Positions 11,533-23,701 of a stretch of 64,000 nucleotides of DNA are shown here, piece after piece. Made by a program: the position numbers and the translations under genes. The stretch is from Dipteronia dyeriana (lineage: Eukaryota > Streptophyta > Magnoliopsida > Sapindales > Sapindaceae): positions 15,393,291 to 15,457,290 of the forward strand of contig CM065301.1 in NCBI GenBank assembly GCA_032871835.1, in the 5' to 3' direction. The notes below the pieces were generated by a model. The model saw nothing but the letters and a program-made list of their open reading frames with translations, made no database searches and was not told where the DNA came from. Numbering within the stretch: position 1 is the first letter of the stretch; each line of letters starts with the position of its first letter.

Positions 11533-12280
11533 CTACAGGGTCTGGATCTTCTCAAGGTTGACTTCGATTCCTCTTTTGTGAACTTGAAAACCCAGGAATC
11601 TTTCTGAAGGAACTCCGGATAAACACTTGTTCGGATTTAGCTTCATTTGGTATCTCCTCAAGACATCAAATGTCTCTCGCAGGTCTGAAGTATGCTTGTC
11701 TACCGTGATGCTCTTGGTCAGCATGTCATCAATGTATACTTCCATGTTCCTTCCTATTTGCCGTGTGAAGATTCTGTTGACCAGCCTTAGATATGTTGCC
11801 CCTGTATGTTTTAACCCAAGTGGCATTATTGTGTAACAATATAAACCCTGATCAATTGTGAATGCTGTTTTTTTTTTCGTCAGTCTTATTCATCCGAATT
11901 TGGTTATATCCCGAGTAGGCGTCCATGAAACTGAGCAACTCATGGCCTGATGTAGCGTCCACCAATTGATCTATCATCGAAAGTGGAAAACTGTCTTTTG
12001 GGCCTGTCTTTTTCAGATCTGTGAAATCTACCCACATTCTCCATTGTCCATTTTTCTTTTGGACGAGGACTACATTAGCTACCCATTGAGGGTAGTTGAC
12101 CTCTCTAATCGACCCTACAACGAGTAACTTCTCTACTTCCTGTTTGATTGCCTGACTTCTCTCGAGATTGAATGATCTTCTCTTTTGTATCACCGGTTTT
12201 ACATTCGGGTTTACTGTGAGATGATGAGATATTATTCGGGAATCTATCCCGACCATGTCTTCATGACTCCAAGCGAACAC
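11533..12280 (-). pseudogene. Tat element reverse transcriptase, frameshifted
   Basis: The upstream part (12280-11852) begins with a FAWSHEDM motif typical of Tat and continues through [21 protein letters not shown] and [11 protein letters not shown]. The downstream part (11826-11533) carries the YIDDM active site near 11735 and LNPNKC. The two parts are in different frames: a run of nine A residues on the coding strand near 11868-11876 marks the likely slip. Further stops occur downstream before the RNase H. Confidence 0.92.
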
Positions 12281-12379
12281 ATCCCTGTATTCTTAGAGTT
12301 GATCAATGAGGCTTTGTTTGACCTTTCCTTCCAAGTTAGCCCCGATCTTGATCCTTTTATCTATTTCATCATCTTTCAA

Positions 12380-12960
12380 GATAATTTCTTAGACTGATTC
12401 AGTTTTGGATTCATTCTGCCCTTCCCTTGGATTGAATTCGAATGACAGAGGCTCTTTGTTCTGACTTGGCTGTGTTATAGTGCAAACATGTTTATCATTC
12501 TTGTCTTTGTATACTGACAGGTTAGCTTTTCAGACCATCTCTTGGGATCCCTTGACTACACCGACCCCCTGTTCGGTCGGGAACTTGATCATTAAGGCGT
12601 AAGTGGCTGTTACAGCCTTAGTTTTATTTAAGAATGGTCGACCCAACAACGCATTATATGGTCAATTGTCTAAGTCCACCACCACGAAGTGGAGCAATAC
12701 ATTTCTCTGATAAGGTGCCACTCCGATCTTCACAGGCAACTTTACCGTCCCCAGTGACCTGACCTCAACTCCTCTGAATCCTCTGAGTAGGGTATGGAAA
12801 GGGTGTAGATCCTTTCGGTCCAACCTGAGTTTATCGTAAATGGCTACATTGAGAATGTCTGTTTAACTTCCATTATCAATCAAGATTCTCCTGACTTTCC
12901 GGTGACCGATCAGGGCAGTTATGACCAGGTCGTCATTTGGCCGAACATCGACGTCATGTG
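12380..12960 (-). pseudogene. Tat element aspartic protease, with stops
   Basis: An ILIDNGS motif is read near 12865-12890, followed by a stop and then TDIL. Tat-lineage proteases carry VDNGS or VDGGS here instead of the retroviral DTG. Downstream are the GRPFL and KFPTEQGVG motifs usual at the end of this domain. Several in-frame stops. It would have cut the gag-pol precursor. Confidence 0.8.
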
Positions 12961-12999
12961 AGTCTGCTTCTGTGAATATTATTGGGTCTCATCCTTCCT

Positions 13000-14820
13000 T
13001 TACCCTTTTCGGGTCTGGCTCCACCGAGTTTACGTCAAAGTTATGTCTTGCTTCCATCGCTTCTCTGATTTCCTGTGTTCGTTCTCGGTTACTTCTCAAA
13101 GTGGATGGTCCTCCAAAGATTGTATATATTACTTGATTGGCCTCTGAACTGACCCTTTGATTTCGACCAGAGCTGTGATCGGCCCTGATCTCTTTCTTTG
13201 TTTCTGATTTCTCATCCCTTTTCAAGATTACATCCTGTAGATGTCCTTCCTGAATGAGGCTGAGCTGGTAACACTTGGATGTCTCATGACCGGTTTCTTT
13301 ATGGAATCTACAGTATTTGGTTGTATCTCACCGGGCGAACTGAGACTGTCGTCGTGGCTCTTGTACCATATTCTTTGCTTCCATAATGGCTAGGATTTCT
13401 TCCTGCTTTTTCTGAAGAGGGGTGTAGATGGTGTACCTACCTCGGTATTTCTCCGTGGTCTGTTCGGCATTAATCCCGTCTCCCCCGTCCTTGCTCTTTT
13501 CTTTACTGTTTCCTTTCTGTTTCCTTTTTTGGTTCTGCACCTTAGACTCAGCGTCCTTTTCAGGTTTTCCTCCATGTATGTAGCATCCTCCAATAGCTAA
13601 CTCTTCTTATTTGGCTAGTGCATATCCTCCCGTCATCTCCATCATATCTGCCTATCTGGTCAGGCAGGCTCTTCTCAGGTCAAAAGACAACCGTCCAATC
13701 TGTAGGTTGTTGATGAATGCAACAATTATCGCTTCATCGTTTGCACTGCCAATTTCTGATACTGCTTGGCCGAATCTCCCTAGGTATTTCTTTAGCGACT
13801 CATATTTCCCTTGTTTTATTTAAGAAAGATAAGCCACTGATTTTTTCTTATGAACATTGCTTATAAATTGCCTTGAGAAACTCCTGCTCAGTTCACTGAA
13901 ACTTCCAATGCTTGCTGGGGGCAATCTCCCGAACCATCTTTAGCTCATGTCTCCAAGAGTTTATGGAAAGTTGAGGCATAATAAGGGATCGTTATGGGCA
14001 TACTGGGCCATAACACTTTTATAGCTCCTGACATGTTCTTTTGGGTCTGTATCCTTCTTGAACTGCTCCACGTGTGGCATCCTGAATCTTTATGGGAATG
14101 AAGTCCGCAGGATGTCCCTAGTGAACGGGCTGTTAGAATCCTCGTCAGATAAATCGTTGTACCCATAACGTCTGACCAATGGGTCCATTTGACGCCTATT
14201 GTTCTCGACTTCTCGAGTTAGGCTTTGGATTACGACATCTCTATCTCCCACCGGACTTCCCTGATGATTGAACCGTTGGGTGATTGTCATTTCTCTTTCT
14301 GTCTCTTCACTTTGATATCGGGTTTCACGTATGATTCCGTGATAACGCTTGCGATGATACCGATCACTATCTTCTGATGACGATTGATCACTGTACCGGT
14401 CATGTTTATGGTGTCTAACACGGACTGTCGGATCCTGGTTCTGCTTCTGGCATGGTCGTTCCTCTTCAGGTATTCCTCGTTCAGTTTGATTGATTGGAGT
14501 AGATTTCTTCCATTTTTTAGTGCATTTAGTTCCAGCCCAACTACAACTGAACGAAGCCTCGCAGGTGGGAGGTTAGAAGTTTGTGCTTCTTCTGCAGCCA
14601 GTAGATCAACTCCTTCCTTGGCTGCGTCTGCCACCAATTGTTGCAACGCCTCTCGGAAGCGTTGTGTCAGGTCTCTGCTGGTCTGAAGAACTTGCTGGAT
14701 TCCTGTCAGGAATAAAGGTTGGTTCTCTGTGGTTACAGCGAGATCTCGCGAGCTACTGCCAACATGGAAGTTATCTGGAGATTTTTGGACATCTTCAGAA
14801 TTGCTTCTGCTTCCTGTCAT
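13000..14820 (-). pseudogene. Tat element gag, decayed
   Basis: The presumed start is at 14820, about 50 bp inside the 5' LTR. The first 177 codons (to 14287) are open and Gln/Arg/Ser-rich. A frame change near 14290 and another near 14150 precede the capsid-like region (about 14090-13700), where FKKDTDPKEH-type sequence is recognisable. A zinc-knuckle-like segment with a KETGHETSKC motif lies near 13290. A long Lys/Glu-rich stretch fills 13540-13330. Interrupted by several stops. Confidence 0.8.
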
Positions 14821-14844
14821 TATCTTTAATTAAATCGAAGGTTC

Positions 14845-14871
14845 AAGGCCGCCCCTCCTTCTAGCTCCAAT
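14845..14871 (-). other. Primer-binding-site region of the Tat element
   Basis: Immediately inside the 5' LTR (its CAACA end at 14872), the minus strand reads 'attggagctagaaggagg'. A PBS normally starts with TGG within a few bases of the LTR, and TGGAGCTAGAAGG fits in place. I could not assign the tRNA from memory. Confidence 0.5.
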
Positions 14872-15743
14872 TGTTGACGTTGATTTCTTGATGTGTGAGA
14901 AAAGCCAACAAGGATTGGATTTTAGCTGTGATTTGAAAGAGAAAAAGAATGAGAGTAATCAGATACAAGTTTTTTAAGTGGTAAAACTTCGATGACCGGA
15001 GAAACGTCCACATGTGGTTGAATGATCAACCAAGCCAAAATCCACTATGAGATAATATAATTACAATTCTCGATCTCTCATTCTTCTCTCTGTATTTTTC
15101 TATGATTTCTGTATATTTTTGTGTGATGAGATTATGGGTCAATTTATATGTTTACAGAACCCTAATCTTCTTTGTACAAGTAATAAAAGATCTTTGTATT
15201 TAATTACGATTGTTTGCTTGTTCGAAGTAGTTTGTCTTCTTTCCTGTTTCGGAGACTTGTATTGAGATCGAATAAGACTCTAGTAATGTAATCCAATTAG
15301 GACTTATTTTCTTATGAGATTGTAGTCTTTTTGAAGAAATAAAATTGTTGTCTGATTAGGAACCCTTCCTGCTTGATAATTTCTTGGAATTCCTCTTTGA
15401 TATGGATATATTAATGTATTCTAATGACTTGATTCGTGTGAGCTACGCGCTGGGCTCTTTATTCAGTTTTCTTCACGTTTGTTCCGAGTAGAAAACGATA
15501 TTAGCTGGTCCCGAGTGACGTCATCTAATCCTGAGAAGGCGATGTCATCAATTAGTCCAGAGTATGTTTAACTGCCCCCAAGTAGTGTATGGTGCCAGTC
15601 CCCGAACAGGTCTTGTTCAATACTTGTTTATTCGGGTTTCTCTTCTTTGGTGATGCCTTGTAGGATGCCTATTCGGACGTCCACCTGACAAATTTATCAT
15701 CTTTGTTAAAGACGTGTATATCTGATAAAATTTACATACGACA
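14872..15743 (-). repeat. 5' LTR of the Tat element
   Basis: 872 bp, partner of 3911-4785 and upstream in element orientation. The promoter would face the gag gene. Both ends agree with the other copy. Differences are mostly transitions scattered along the LTR. Confidence 0.95.
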
Positions 15744-17130
15744 ATAATATTTTTAATCTTAATCAATTTAAAGAAAAGTTCGTTCACTGGGATCGGTGAT
15801 TCTACTAGTTGAACACTAATTAGTCTAATTAAATCCTAATCTAAGTGCATGAAAACTAAATGGCATAATGCTTGTCTTGGGTTGGTATTTTAACTCATAT
15901 GTAAAATCAAATAAACTAAATTACTCAAAAGCTCACACGAAAAATATGAATATGAGGTAATGCAACCTAATTAAACTTCTCAATTTAATCCATACGTCTC
16001 ATTTAAGCATTTAAATCCACTTGATAGGGTTTGTTTCATGAAGCACCTAATCTTTCCTATTACTCACACACAGTCATATAATGAGCAATGGTTAGAATTA
16101 GTTTTTAATTAAAACTCTAAACCAAATCATACAAAGCATGGTCATGCATATGAAAATTTTCTCAATTATTAAGGTTGTAGTTAAGGAATAAATGGGATGG
16201 TCACCCATATCTAACCCTCAATATCATAGATAAACTAATCCTAACACAAACATTCATTGAGGTCTCATTTGAATATAAGTGAAGGAATTAGAGCAAGTAT
16301 TTCAATACAAGAGACTACCAAGGTATTTAATTAAAAACCATTAGACTAGGATTACAAAGAGTTGCTCAATAGGTTTACATTAATCCCCTAACACAGAAAT
16401 TAGTTACATATCAAGGAAAATAAATAAAACAAAGAAGAGTTAAAGAATAAACCCAAGTTGGTCATTTGAGGTTCCTTGAATTGTAAGCTTCCTATTCTTG
16501 CCTTCCAAGTTCCAATATGGATGGATGAGAAAGTTGTCCAAGAATGGTGATGAAGGGGTGAAAGTGTCTAAAAGTTCGTGTGGCTGATTTCTCACCAAAA
16601 ATCAAGATGGGTATTTATATGGGTCCAAAAATAGGTCAAGAATCAACTTAGGGACGTGTGCCATCGTACTGTCGCATCGTTGATTATCGCGGTTGTCCAT
16701 AACGGAAACCCAACCGCACACCTCGCATCTTCGCTCCGCGTCTTCTCTTCGGGCGACACCTCGAGTGACAATGGCTAAGGAAGTTGTTGTCACCTGGAAT
16801 TTCACGGCCTTCCTTGAAGGAACTTAGACCGTGACACGTCGCTTCCTTGAATGTTCACACATGTTCTCCAAACGACATTCTAGGCGACCTCTAAAACAAG
16901 TTGTTGTCGCTCATGGTGTAGCGGTTTCCCATGACGATGCTCCACGACTGCGACAGCTCGTGCCTTTTTGTCTAACCTTCTGATTTCCAGCACTTTTGGG
17001 TCCAAACTTCACTCAAATCATCCAAATGATACCCCTAATATGAAATCTTGCAAAAACACTCAATCGAGTCATTAAACACTTGATTTTACCCACGAATTGA
17101 GTAATAAGCATTGGAAGGGGGACTCAAAAT
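15744..17130 (-). repeat. LTR-like or solo-LTR segment, family unknown
   Basis: No protein-coding frame of note. On the minus strand a TATA-like 'catataaatacccat' (about 16610) lies in a setting like the promoter of a long plant LTR. Similar settings occur at 26660 and 29320. I see no second copy in the window to set the ends, so this is a guess from texture. The left part abuts the Tat LTR directly. Confidence 0.3.
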
Positions 17131-17967
17131 ATAGTGTTATCATGACTCGATCATCGATCTACAAAATAATTGATACAAATCATAATATGTCTGGAAGATC
17201 TGAAAGAAAATAAAACGAGAGGAAAAAAAATAACAAACATGGATCTGGAGTTTGAAAAGAAAAAAAATATGTGAAACAATAAAATCATTAAATAATAAAC
17301 ATAGGAAACATGAGATCGAGACCTGAAAACAAATATAAACAATTATAATAAACATTCAGCGATCTGAAATAATCTATGTAATTAGGGTTTTGAAATAAGA
17401 AAAATGGGGTTTTATTAGTTTTACCTTGTACAAGATTTTTTTTAATAAAAATCATATGTCTCTTTAAGTATTTTGATAAAGGGAAAAAAGAATACTAAAT
17501 AGTTTTAAAAATATGGTATAAATAGTTCAGCAGTGAGTGTGCCGATAGCTTAATATAGTATATAAAACTATATTAAAAACTATATCAAAAAAACAATACA
17601 ATAGTTCCATAGTTTTTTTTCTAAAGAGATAGAGAGCCATTTATAATCCTACAATAAATAATATTCCTTTAATGTATATAATTTTTATTAATTTAAATTA
17701 AATAATAACCTCCCAATTTCTAATCATTCATTTTTCGGTTTCTATAAATTATTAATGAAAATCTCTAGCATTAAAAAATTATTAGTTCTCTTCAAAAAAA
17801 AAAATTATTAGTTGTAATAATATAATTTTTTTTCTACAGAGAAAGAAATCAAGTCATTTATATTCTATCAATAAATAACATTCTATTAATTAATATAACT
17901 TAAATTAAATATTCCTCAATTTTCCAACCCTTTGTTTTTCATTCCACTTTCTATAAAAACAGTAATC
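17131..17967. repeat. Diverged copies of a host repeat
   Basis: Two copies of a degenerate repeat with 'agagccatttataatcc', 'aataaat', 'ctttaatgtatata' and 'aaaatctctagcatt' words, at about 17620-17790 and 17850-17967. They match the flanks of the MITE at 2251-3263. The first copy is an empty site for that insertion. Short open frames here are AT-biased artefacts. Confidence 0.55.
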
Positions 17968-19353
17968 TAAATCTCCACAAATATTTCATTCTTAGGTGAA
18001 GCATTCAAACTTCAAACTCAAGATGGAGAGAAAATCGAGAACATCAACACATTCTGTAAGAAGAAAAAAAAAACATATGGTAATCAAAATCTCTAGCATT
18101 AAACATATGGTCCCGTCCTGTAGTCGTTTTTCAATCCGTTTTCGTTTTTATTTTTCAAAAACGATTTCGAAAACGCGTTCGTTAACCGTTTTTCATTTTG
18201 TTTTCAAAAAAATTTAAAAAAAATGAAAAACAAAACCAGTATTAAAAGTGAAAGATTTGAAAAACACAAAATACTTGTTTTTCGTTTTTCGTTTTTGTTT
18301 TTCATTTTGTTTTTCATTTTTTTTATATTAAAAAAAATATTAAACTATTAATTATACTGTTATGTGTTTGATATAACTAGGACAAGACGGAACAAGATTT
18401 TTAAATTACCAAAGTGCCCCTCTTATATATATATTATAATTATAATTATATATATATAATCATATAATATTAATATGAATATATTATAATATATAATATT
18501 ATATAAAATATTATATTATATATTATAATATATAATATTTTATAATTATGTAAATATTATGAAATAATATTCTATAATATATATATATATATATATATTA
18601 TTAATATAATAATATATTATATATTATTCGATATAATAATAAAATATTATATATATATATAATATTATATATATATAATATCAAATATTATATATTTACA
18701 TAGGATATAATGTCATATATTATGTATCATTATATATAAAAATATAATATAAAAAATATAATAATATTTTATAACAAATATAATAATTTTTAATATATAA
18801 TATGTTAAATATAATATATACTATTATATTTTTATTATATATATATTATAATTATTTATTTATAATTTAAGAGTTTTGTTTTGATTAATTCATTTTTTTG
18901 ATATGTTTTTTTGAATTAATTTTTGATGTGTTACTTTTGTTTAATTTAAAAATTACAATATAAAAATTATATTGGTTAATTATTTAATCAATTTGTTTAT
19001 AGTTGTAATAATATTAAACAAAATACTAAAATTGATATTTCAATTTTTGATAGTTTTCGGTTAACCTAGCAGATGTGTTTTTTCCGTTTTTATTTTCAAA
19101 ATACAGCTTTCAGTATTTGCTACCAGATGCGTTTTCAGAAATCGAAAATGAAACCAAAAATACTGTTTTTATTTTCATTTTTATTTTCGAAAAACAGCAA
19201 CCGAAAAACGCTTACAGGACGGACCCTAAATCTCCACAAATATTTCATTCTTAGGTGAAGCATTCAAACTCAAGATGGAGAGAAAATCGAGAACATCAAC
19301 ACATTCTGTAAGAAGAAAAAAAACATATGATGATCAAAATCTCTAGCATTAAA
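17968..19353. repeat. Direct duplication flanking the second hAT-like MITE
   Basis: The segment 17968-18103 (136 bp) is repeated at 19227-19353 (127 bp). Both begin 'taaatctccacaaatattt' and end 'ctctagcattaaa'. They differ by a 7-bp tandem copy ('ttcaaac'), A-run length and a few substitutions. The MITE lies exactly between them. This is far longer than any target-site duplication, so it reflects a separate tandem duplication or repair event. Confidence 0.85.
18109..19228. mobile_element. Non-autonomous hAT-like MITE, copy 2
   Basis: A 1120-bp relative of 2251-3263. Ends are 'ggtcccgtcctgtagtcg' and, reversed, 'agggtccgtcctgtaagcg'. The inner shared block runs from 'gttttgattaattcattttt' to 'aaattatattggttaatta'. 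The core between is an AT-only microsatellite-like region that differs in length between the copies. No coding capacity. Confidence 0.8.
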
Positions 19354-19643
19354 TTATTGTTTAATCTATTCCTTTATCCATTTTTCAGTCTCTATTTTTC
19401 TATTAAATATATGTATTGAAGATCCATAAAAATAATCCTTATAACTTTTCATTTCTAGTATTTTATTATTTCTTTAAGAATTATATTTTTAACTAGCACT
19501 TTTGTTTTATTGTAGTTAAAAACATTTAATCTTATAAATAACATAGGAACATATAACAGACACCGGTCTATGACCGGAAAAATTTAAGATAGTGAGTTCG
19601 GCAAGTTTTCTTCAAAAAGTTCCATAATAATATAAAGCAGTGT

Positions 19644-19918
19644 GTCTTTCAAACATTTTTATGTCTTTCAAACATTTTTTTTTATATAATCTTTTTAGCA
19701 TTTTATTAGAGGTTATTTACTTATAATATGCTTTTTAATTTATTTTTTTTAATTCTAGATTTAATGTAATCCTTACGAGAGATTCGAAGATGAATTTTTT
19801 TTATATAATCTTTTTAGCATTTTATTAGAGGTTATTTACTTATAATATGCTTTTTAATTTTTTTTTTTTAATTCTAGATTTAATGTAATCCTTACGAGAG
19901 ATTCGAAGATGAAGATTG
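19644..19918. repeat. 119-bp tandem duplication
   Basis: The unit 'tttatataatctttttagca' ... 'gagagattcgaagatga' occurs at 19681 and again at 19800, nearly identical, so it is a recent tandem duplication. Just upstream, 'tgtctttcaaacattttt' is itself doubled (from about 19644). Non-coding. Confidence 0.85.
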
Positions 19919-20690
19919 TCTGATGGAGGAAAGTAATGATTTGACTGATGTACAATAATGATATAAAAGGTCGCTGATGAAGATGGTCTGATGGTGTTGT
20001 CGAGCCAATTTGTTATCGAAGTGACCTTATAAATAACATAAATACATCACACAAAGTAATTTTAAATTTTCTGTGTAACAAAACCAATCACAAATCTATG
20101 AATTTGGATTGTCTTTTATGTAGCAAAAATAATAGAAGTTTTTTTTTTTTATTATTATTATTATTACCATCTTGATTAATCAATTTATTGGTAGTGTTTG
20201 TAGCAAATATTTATATATATAAAAGAACTATTTTATAACCTAAAATGTTAGCGTGCATAATTGGGAAAAAAAATCAAAACAACACTTTCATAATCATAGA
20301 GTGTAGAATGAGTGATGTTATTTACAGTCCATTAAATATCTTTCCTACATTTTATTTTTATCCCATTTAAAATTACTAAAAAGGATAAAAATATTCTAAT
20401 CACACTCCTTCGAACCAATTTTTAAACTCCAAAAATCACCGTCTAAGAATATTAAAATAAAATAAAATAAAATAATATTTAAAAAATGAAAAATACAAAA
20501 TAAAATAAATATCAATAAACAAATTATAAAACTGGACTAATGGAGACGGCGAATGATTTTTCGTACATAAATTCTTTTACTAATAATATTTTATTTTAAT
20601 TAAATATTACTATCATTTATACTATTCTTAAATATAAAAAATTAGAAGCAAGGTATTTAAATTTAATTCAAGTTTTTCTACTTTTTTGAA
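19919..20690. other. AT-rich spacer
   Basis: No gene, RNA or defined repeat recognised. Contains a short ATT microsatellite at about 20150-20166 and an 'aaaat' run near 20455-20475. Confidence 0.45.
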
Positions 20691-20821
20691 AGTTCCCTAA
20701 AGTGTGTTTAATAACCGAGAGGGGGTGAATAGGTTTTAATCAAATCAATTATCAAATTTTCTTGATTAGTCAATATTCAAAATTCACTCAATGAAACAAA
20801 CATACAACATCAAGTGTAAAG
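20691..20821. repeat. Left part of a split LTR-like sequence
   Basis: Contains the phrase 'gagggggtgaatagg', common at one end of long plant Ty1/copia LTRs as I recall. The sequence stops at the copia element (20822) and appears to resume at 25747. The flanks of the inserted element are taaag (left) and tatag (right), a four-of-five match to a 5-bp target duplication. Confidence 0.45.
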
Positions 20822-20957
20822 TGTTGGAACCCCGTTCACCGGTTACGCAACGAAACTAGGTTTTAGTTTTTTTTATACAGATCATAACTGTATCTAGGAT
20901 CAGTGAACTTTGGATAGTAATTATTTTTCGGAACTAATACATACAATATGTATATAC
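20822..20957 (-). repeat. Remnant of the 3' LTR of the copia element
   Basis: Reads TGTTGGAACCCCGTTCACC on the plus strand and matches the outer end of the other LTR at 23702-23838 until 'tatgtatataca', where homology stops. It is the only part of this LTR that survives. Confidence 0.88.
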
Positions 20958-20967
20958 AGGACTACAA

Positions 20968-21765
20968 TATGTATGGCCCCCGAATCAACTATCTAGGGTG
21001 AAGAATCATCTTCTACTAAACACGACTCAAGAACAAGTAAATCATATTTACTTTTCTTGGACTTCTTCTTGTTTTGGGCTTTCTTGGGTTTGGGCTTACC
21101 CTTCGCTTTCCCAATAGACCTCTTTCTCTTCTTATTATTAAAGTAGGAAGATGGTTCGGCAACAATTGCATCACTAGTCTTGCCCTTGCAGTCCTTAGTC
21201 AAGGACTCAAAAGTAGTGAGCTCATTGAGCAACTGTGCGAGATTGAATCTTAACTTGTTCATCATGTAGTTGCTCTTAACCTGATCGAAACTCTTTGGAA
21301 GAGTCGTCAGTATGATGCTCACTTGACTGGGTTCGTCAATGGCCCTGCCATTGACTTCTACCGTGTTGAAGTAGGACATCATGCTCAGGACATGTTCCTG
21401 AACTGACATACCTTCCTTCATCCGAGCGAGCATAGCAGAACGAATGGCTTCATGTCGCTTTTGCTCTGAGGGTTGCCCGAACATAGCTTGCAATGACTCC
21501 ATGATTTTGAATGCTAAAGTCATTGTTTCATGCTTTGTGACAAGCACGTCTGTCATAGAAGCCAACAGATATGTTCGGGCCTTCTCATCAAATGAGACTC
21601 ATCGCTCGTATGTCTCATGAACAGTTGGTGTGGCATTAGTAGTAGGCGCTGGAGGACATTCCTCTGTTAGCACAAACTTGAGATCTTTGGTGACCAATAT
21701 TGCATTAATGTTAAGTTTCCACTTAGTGTAGTTATCACAAGTTAATTTGTCGTTTGCGAGAATTT
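20968..21765 (-). pseudogene. Ty1/copia gag with start of protease
   Basis: A copia-type gag (UBN2-like). The N-terminal part near 21750-21600 carries LTCDNYTKWK and ends in a TGA replacing the usual Trp of the ERW motif (about 21601). The open part, 21565-20993, contains the LLNELTTFE and YDLLVLE motifs. The segment before YDLLVLE is a long Lys-rich stretch, and the CCHC zinc knuckle normally present there is absent, apparently deleted. After a TAG at 20993 (in place of Trp) the frame continues into IVDSGA, the copia protease active site, and is cut off within about 20 bp by the deletion junction. Inactive. Confidence 0.85.
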
Positions 21766-23464
21766 AAAGTAATGCAAAGACATTATTGCTGAAATAAATA
21801 AAACATCCAGTCAATCATTTATTTAAAACAAGTGCGAGTGCTTTTGCATAAATTTAAACATGGTGCATGCACATGTTTAACGAACTAGAACTACCCTTTA
21901 ACTAATTACTATACCACGACAATCCAACATACCACAAAAAAGTGCTACCTTAGGGTCAGTCAAGTCTTTGCATGTTGGACCGAGACATTATCAATCAAAT
22001 GATATTCTAGAATAACTCTTATTCCATATCATTCAACCATCATTCATTCAGTCAGGTTTTTAATTAACAAACTTAATCAAAACCTTCGCGAGTGTAACTT
22101 ACCATTTCAGATCTCACCAGCTTAACTCGAGAATTGCCGCCTTAGGGTCAGTCAATCCCGAAATACCCTCAGAAATCTTATACGTTAGGAAGTCAACCTT
22201 GGTATTGACCTTTGTGGAAACCCTCCTTAGGGAGGATGAAAGCAAAGCCGTCACGAGGCCCCACTCGGATCTCACATGTTGAACTAATGATGGAGACCGC
22301 AGGATATATATGTCAATATGTTATATATCCCTCTCCCACTCACTATTTTAAAATTAGGGTTTTCTATTAACCGTTAATACACCTAGACTCTACAGGATTA
22401 AACGACTAACTTTAATCGAGTTATCTAGCGCATTAACTAATTAGAAACAAATTCTAATTAACTAATAAATTATTAATGATTTTTAACAATTAAAAATCTA
22501 ATCTATTAGTGAATAATCTAAGCATTTGTAAATTATTTACTAGGGTCAGATTATTATGTTAGTATTTACCAAGTTTTAACTATTAAAACCATAACACTTT
22601 ATTCGGATAATTTATTATTAGGTTATTAATCAAATTAATCCTATCTAATTTTTTAAATACTTTAATAACTAGATTAATATTAAAGAGAATTACCAAGTTT
22701 TCTAACCATTAAAAAAATAATTTCATTATTCATAGCCATTTATGTATTTACCCATTTTAATCACATTTAAAAAAAATGCATAAAGTATCTGGTTATGATG
22801 CATGTATGACATATCAAATATATTTGTATAGGCACATCTAATCTAAATGACATACGTATGCATGACAATGCTTTTATCATCACATAATATAAAGCATACA
22901 TGAATTGACCGAGTACTGTGGATTATTTAACCTAAAAAATTGGAATCTAAAATTACAAAAAATTTCTCAAGGCATTCCTTGGTCTTCTAGTAACTTCAGA
23001 TATCTTTCAGTCTCTTTAGGTCACTCTGATTCATCTCATGAATCCGAAACAGGAAATCTGTACGGAACGCACTAGACAACACTTGCCAACGGAACCGTGC
23101 ATGAATAGTACTGTATGAATAGTACTGTATGAATAGTGCGGTTAATAGTACCAGTGAACAGTGTCGGTGAACAGTACCCCCCGTGACCAGTGCGGTGAAC
23201 AGTACCCCCTGTGAACAGTATCGTCGTCGCGGGCTTTTCCAATTCTTCGTTTACAGGTTACAATTTTTTTTATTTACAATATAATAACAGTAAAAAAAAA
23301 TATACGACCCATAAACCCTAAATCCACAGTACCATAAAAATTTATGATCAACCATGTTTAAATTAAACAATTTAATTATAAACATTCATACAATCATAAA
23401 GATGGTGCCTACACATTCATACATAAATGATCATCGAAAACAATTTCCTGTTCCGAAAAATAAA
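21766..23464 (-). other. Leader of the copia element, non-coding
   Basis: Between PBS and gag in element orientation. No open frame of note. The words 'ccttagggtcagtcaa' occur at about 21950 and 22142, an internal duplication. The AT-rich middle (22330-22760) shows no structure I can name. Confidence 0.45.
23100..23225. repeat. Minisatellite of GTGAACAGTA / ATGAATAGT units
   Basis: About ten short units of the form 'tgaatagtactg', 'tgaacagtgtcg' or 'gtgaacagtacccc' in a row inside the leader of the copia element. Confidence 0.75.
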
Positions 23465-23701
23465 ACCTGGCTCCGATACCAATTGTTGATACCAATTCCC
23501 ATCTCATGGGTGTGGGCACGGTCCCAACTCCTTGGGGTGACACCCACAGATACCTATCAGAGCAATGCTCTAAGAAACCCCGGGGCGGAGAGCCACGCTT
23601 CGTCACACGATCACACGTGAGAGTTCCCGGGGATCGGTCAATCGCCACTGCTTTTGCTTTTATATATTTCTATATATCTTTTTTTTTCTTTTAGATACCA
23701 A
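23465..23701 (-). other. Duplicated PBS-like sites near the copia 5' LTR
   Basis: On the minus strand the LTR ends in AACA at 23702 and is followed by 'attggtatc'. About 200 bp further in, 'attggtatc' recurs twice in tandem, the second time in 'ttggtatcggagccagg', the full consensus for priming by initiator Met tRNA. The GC-richer segment between (23500-23650) looks unlike the rest of the element and may be a captured or rearranged leader piece. Confidence 0.6.

Larger units (their letters stand above)
3911..15743 (-). mobile_element. Tat-lineage Ty3/gypsy LTR retrotransposon
   Basis: An 11.8-kb element with two LTRs (875 and 872 bp). Both read TGTTGACG...ACGACA on the plus strand, so TGTCG...CAACA in element orientation. 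On the minus strand the order is gag, aspartic protease (VDNGS-type), reverse transcriptase, RNase H, a second RNase H-like domain, and integrase. There is no chromodomain. Between integrase and the 3' LTR lie a tandem-repeat region and a long ORF on the opposite strand. The dual RNase H, the 3' tandem repeats and the antisense ORF are known hallmarks of the Tat lineage. Comparing the first 400 bp of the LTRs by eye gives roughly 4% difference, so the insertion is moderately old. No convincing target duplication: left flank ends gcagt, right flank begins ataat. All genes are decayed. Confidence 0.93.
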
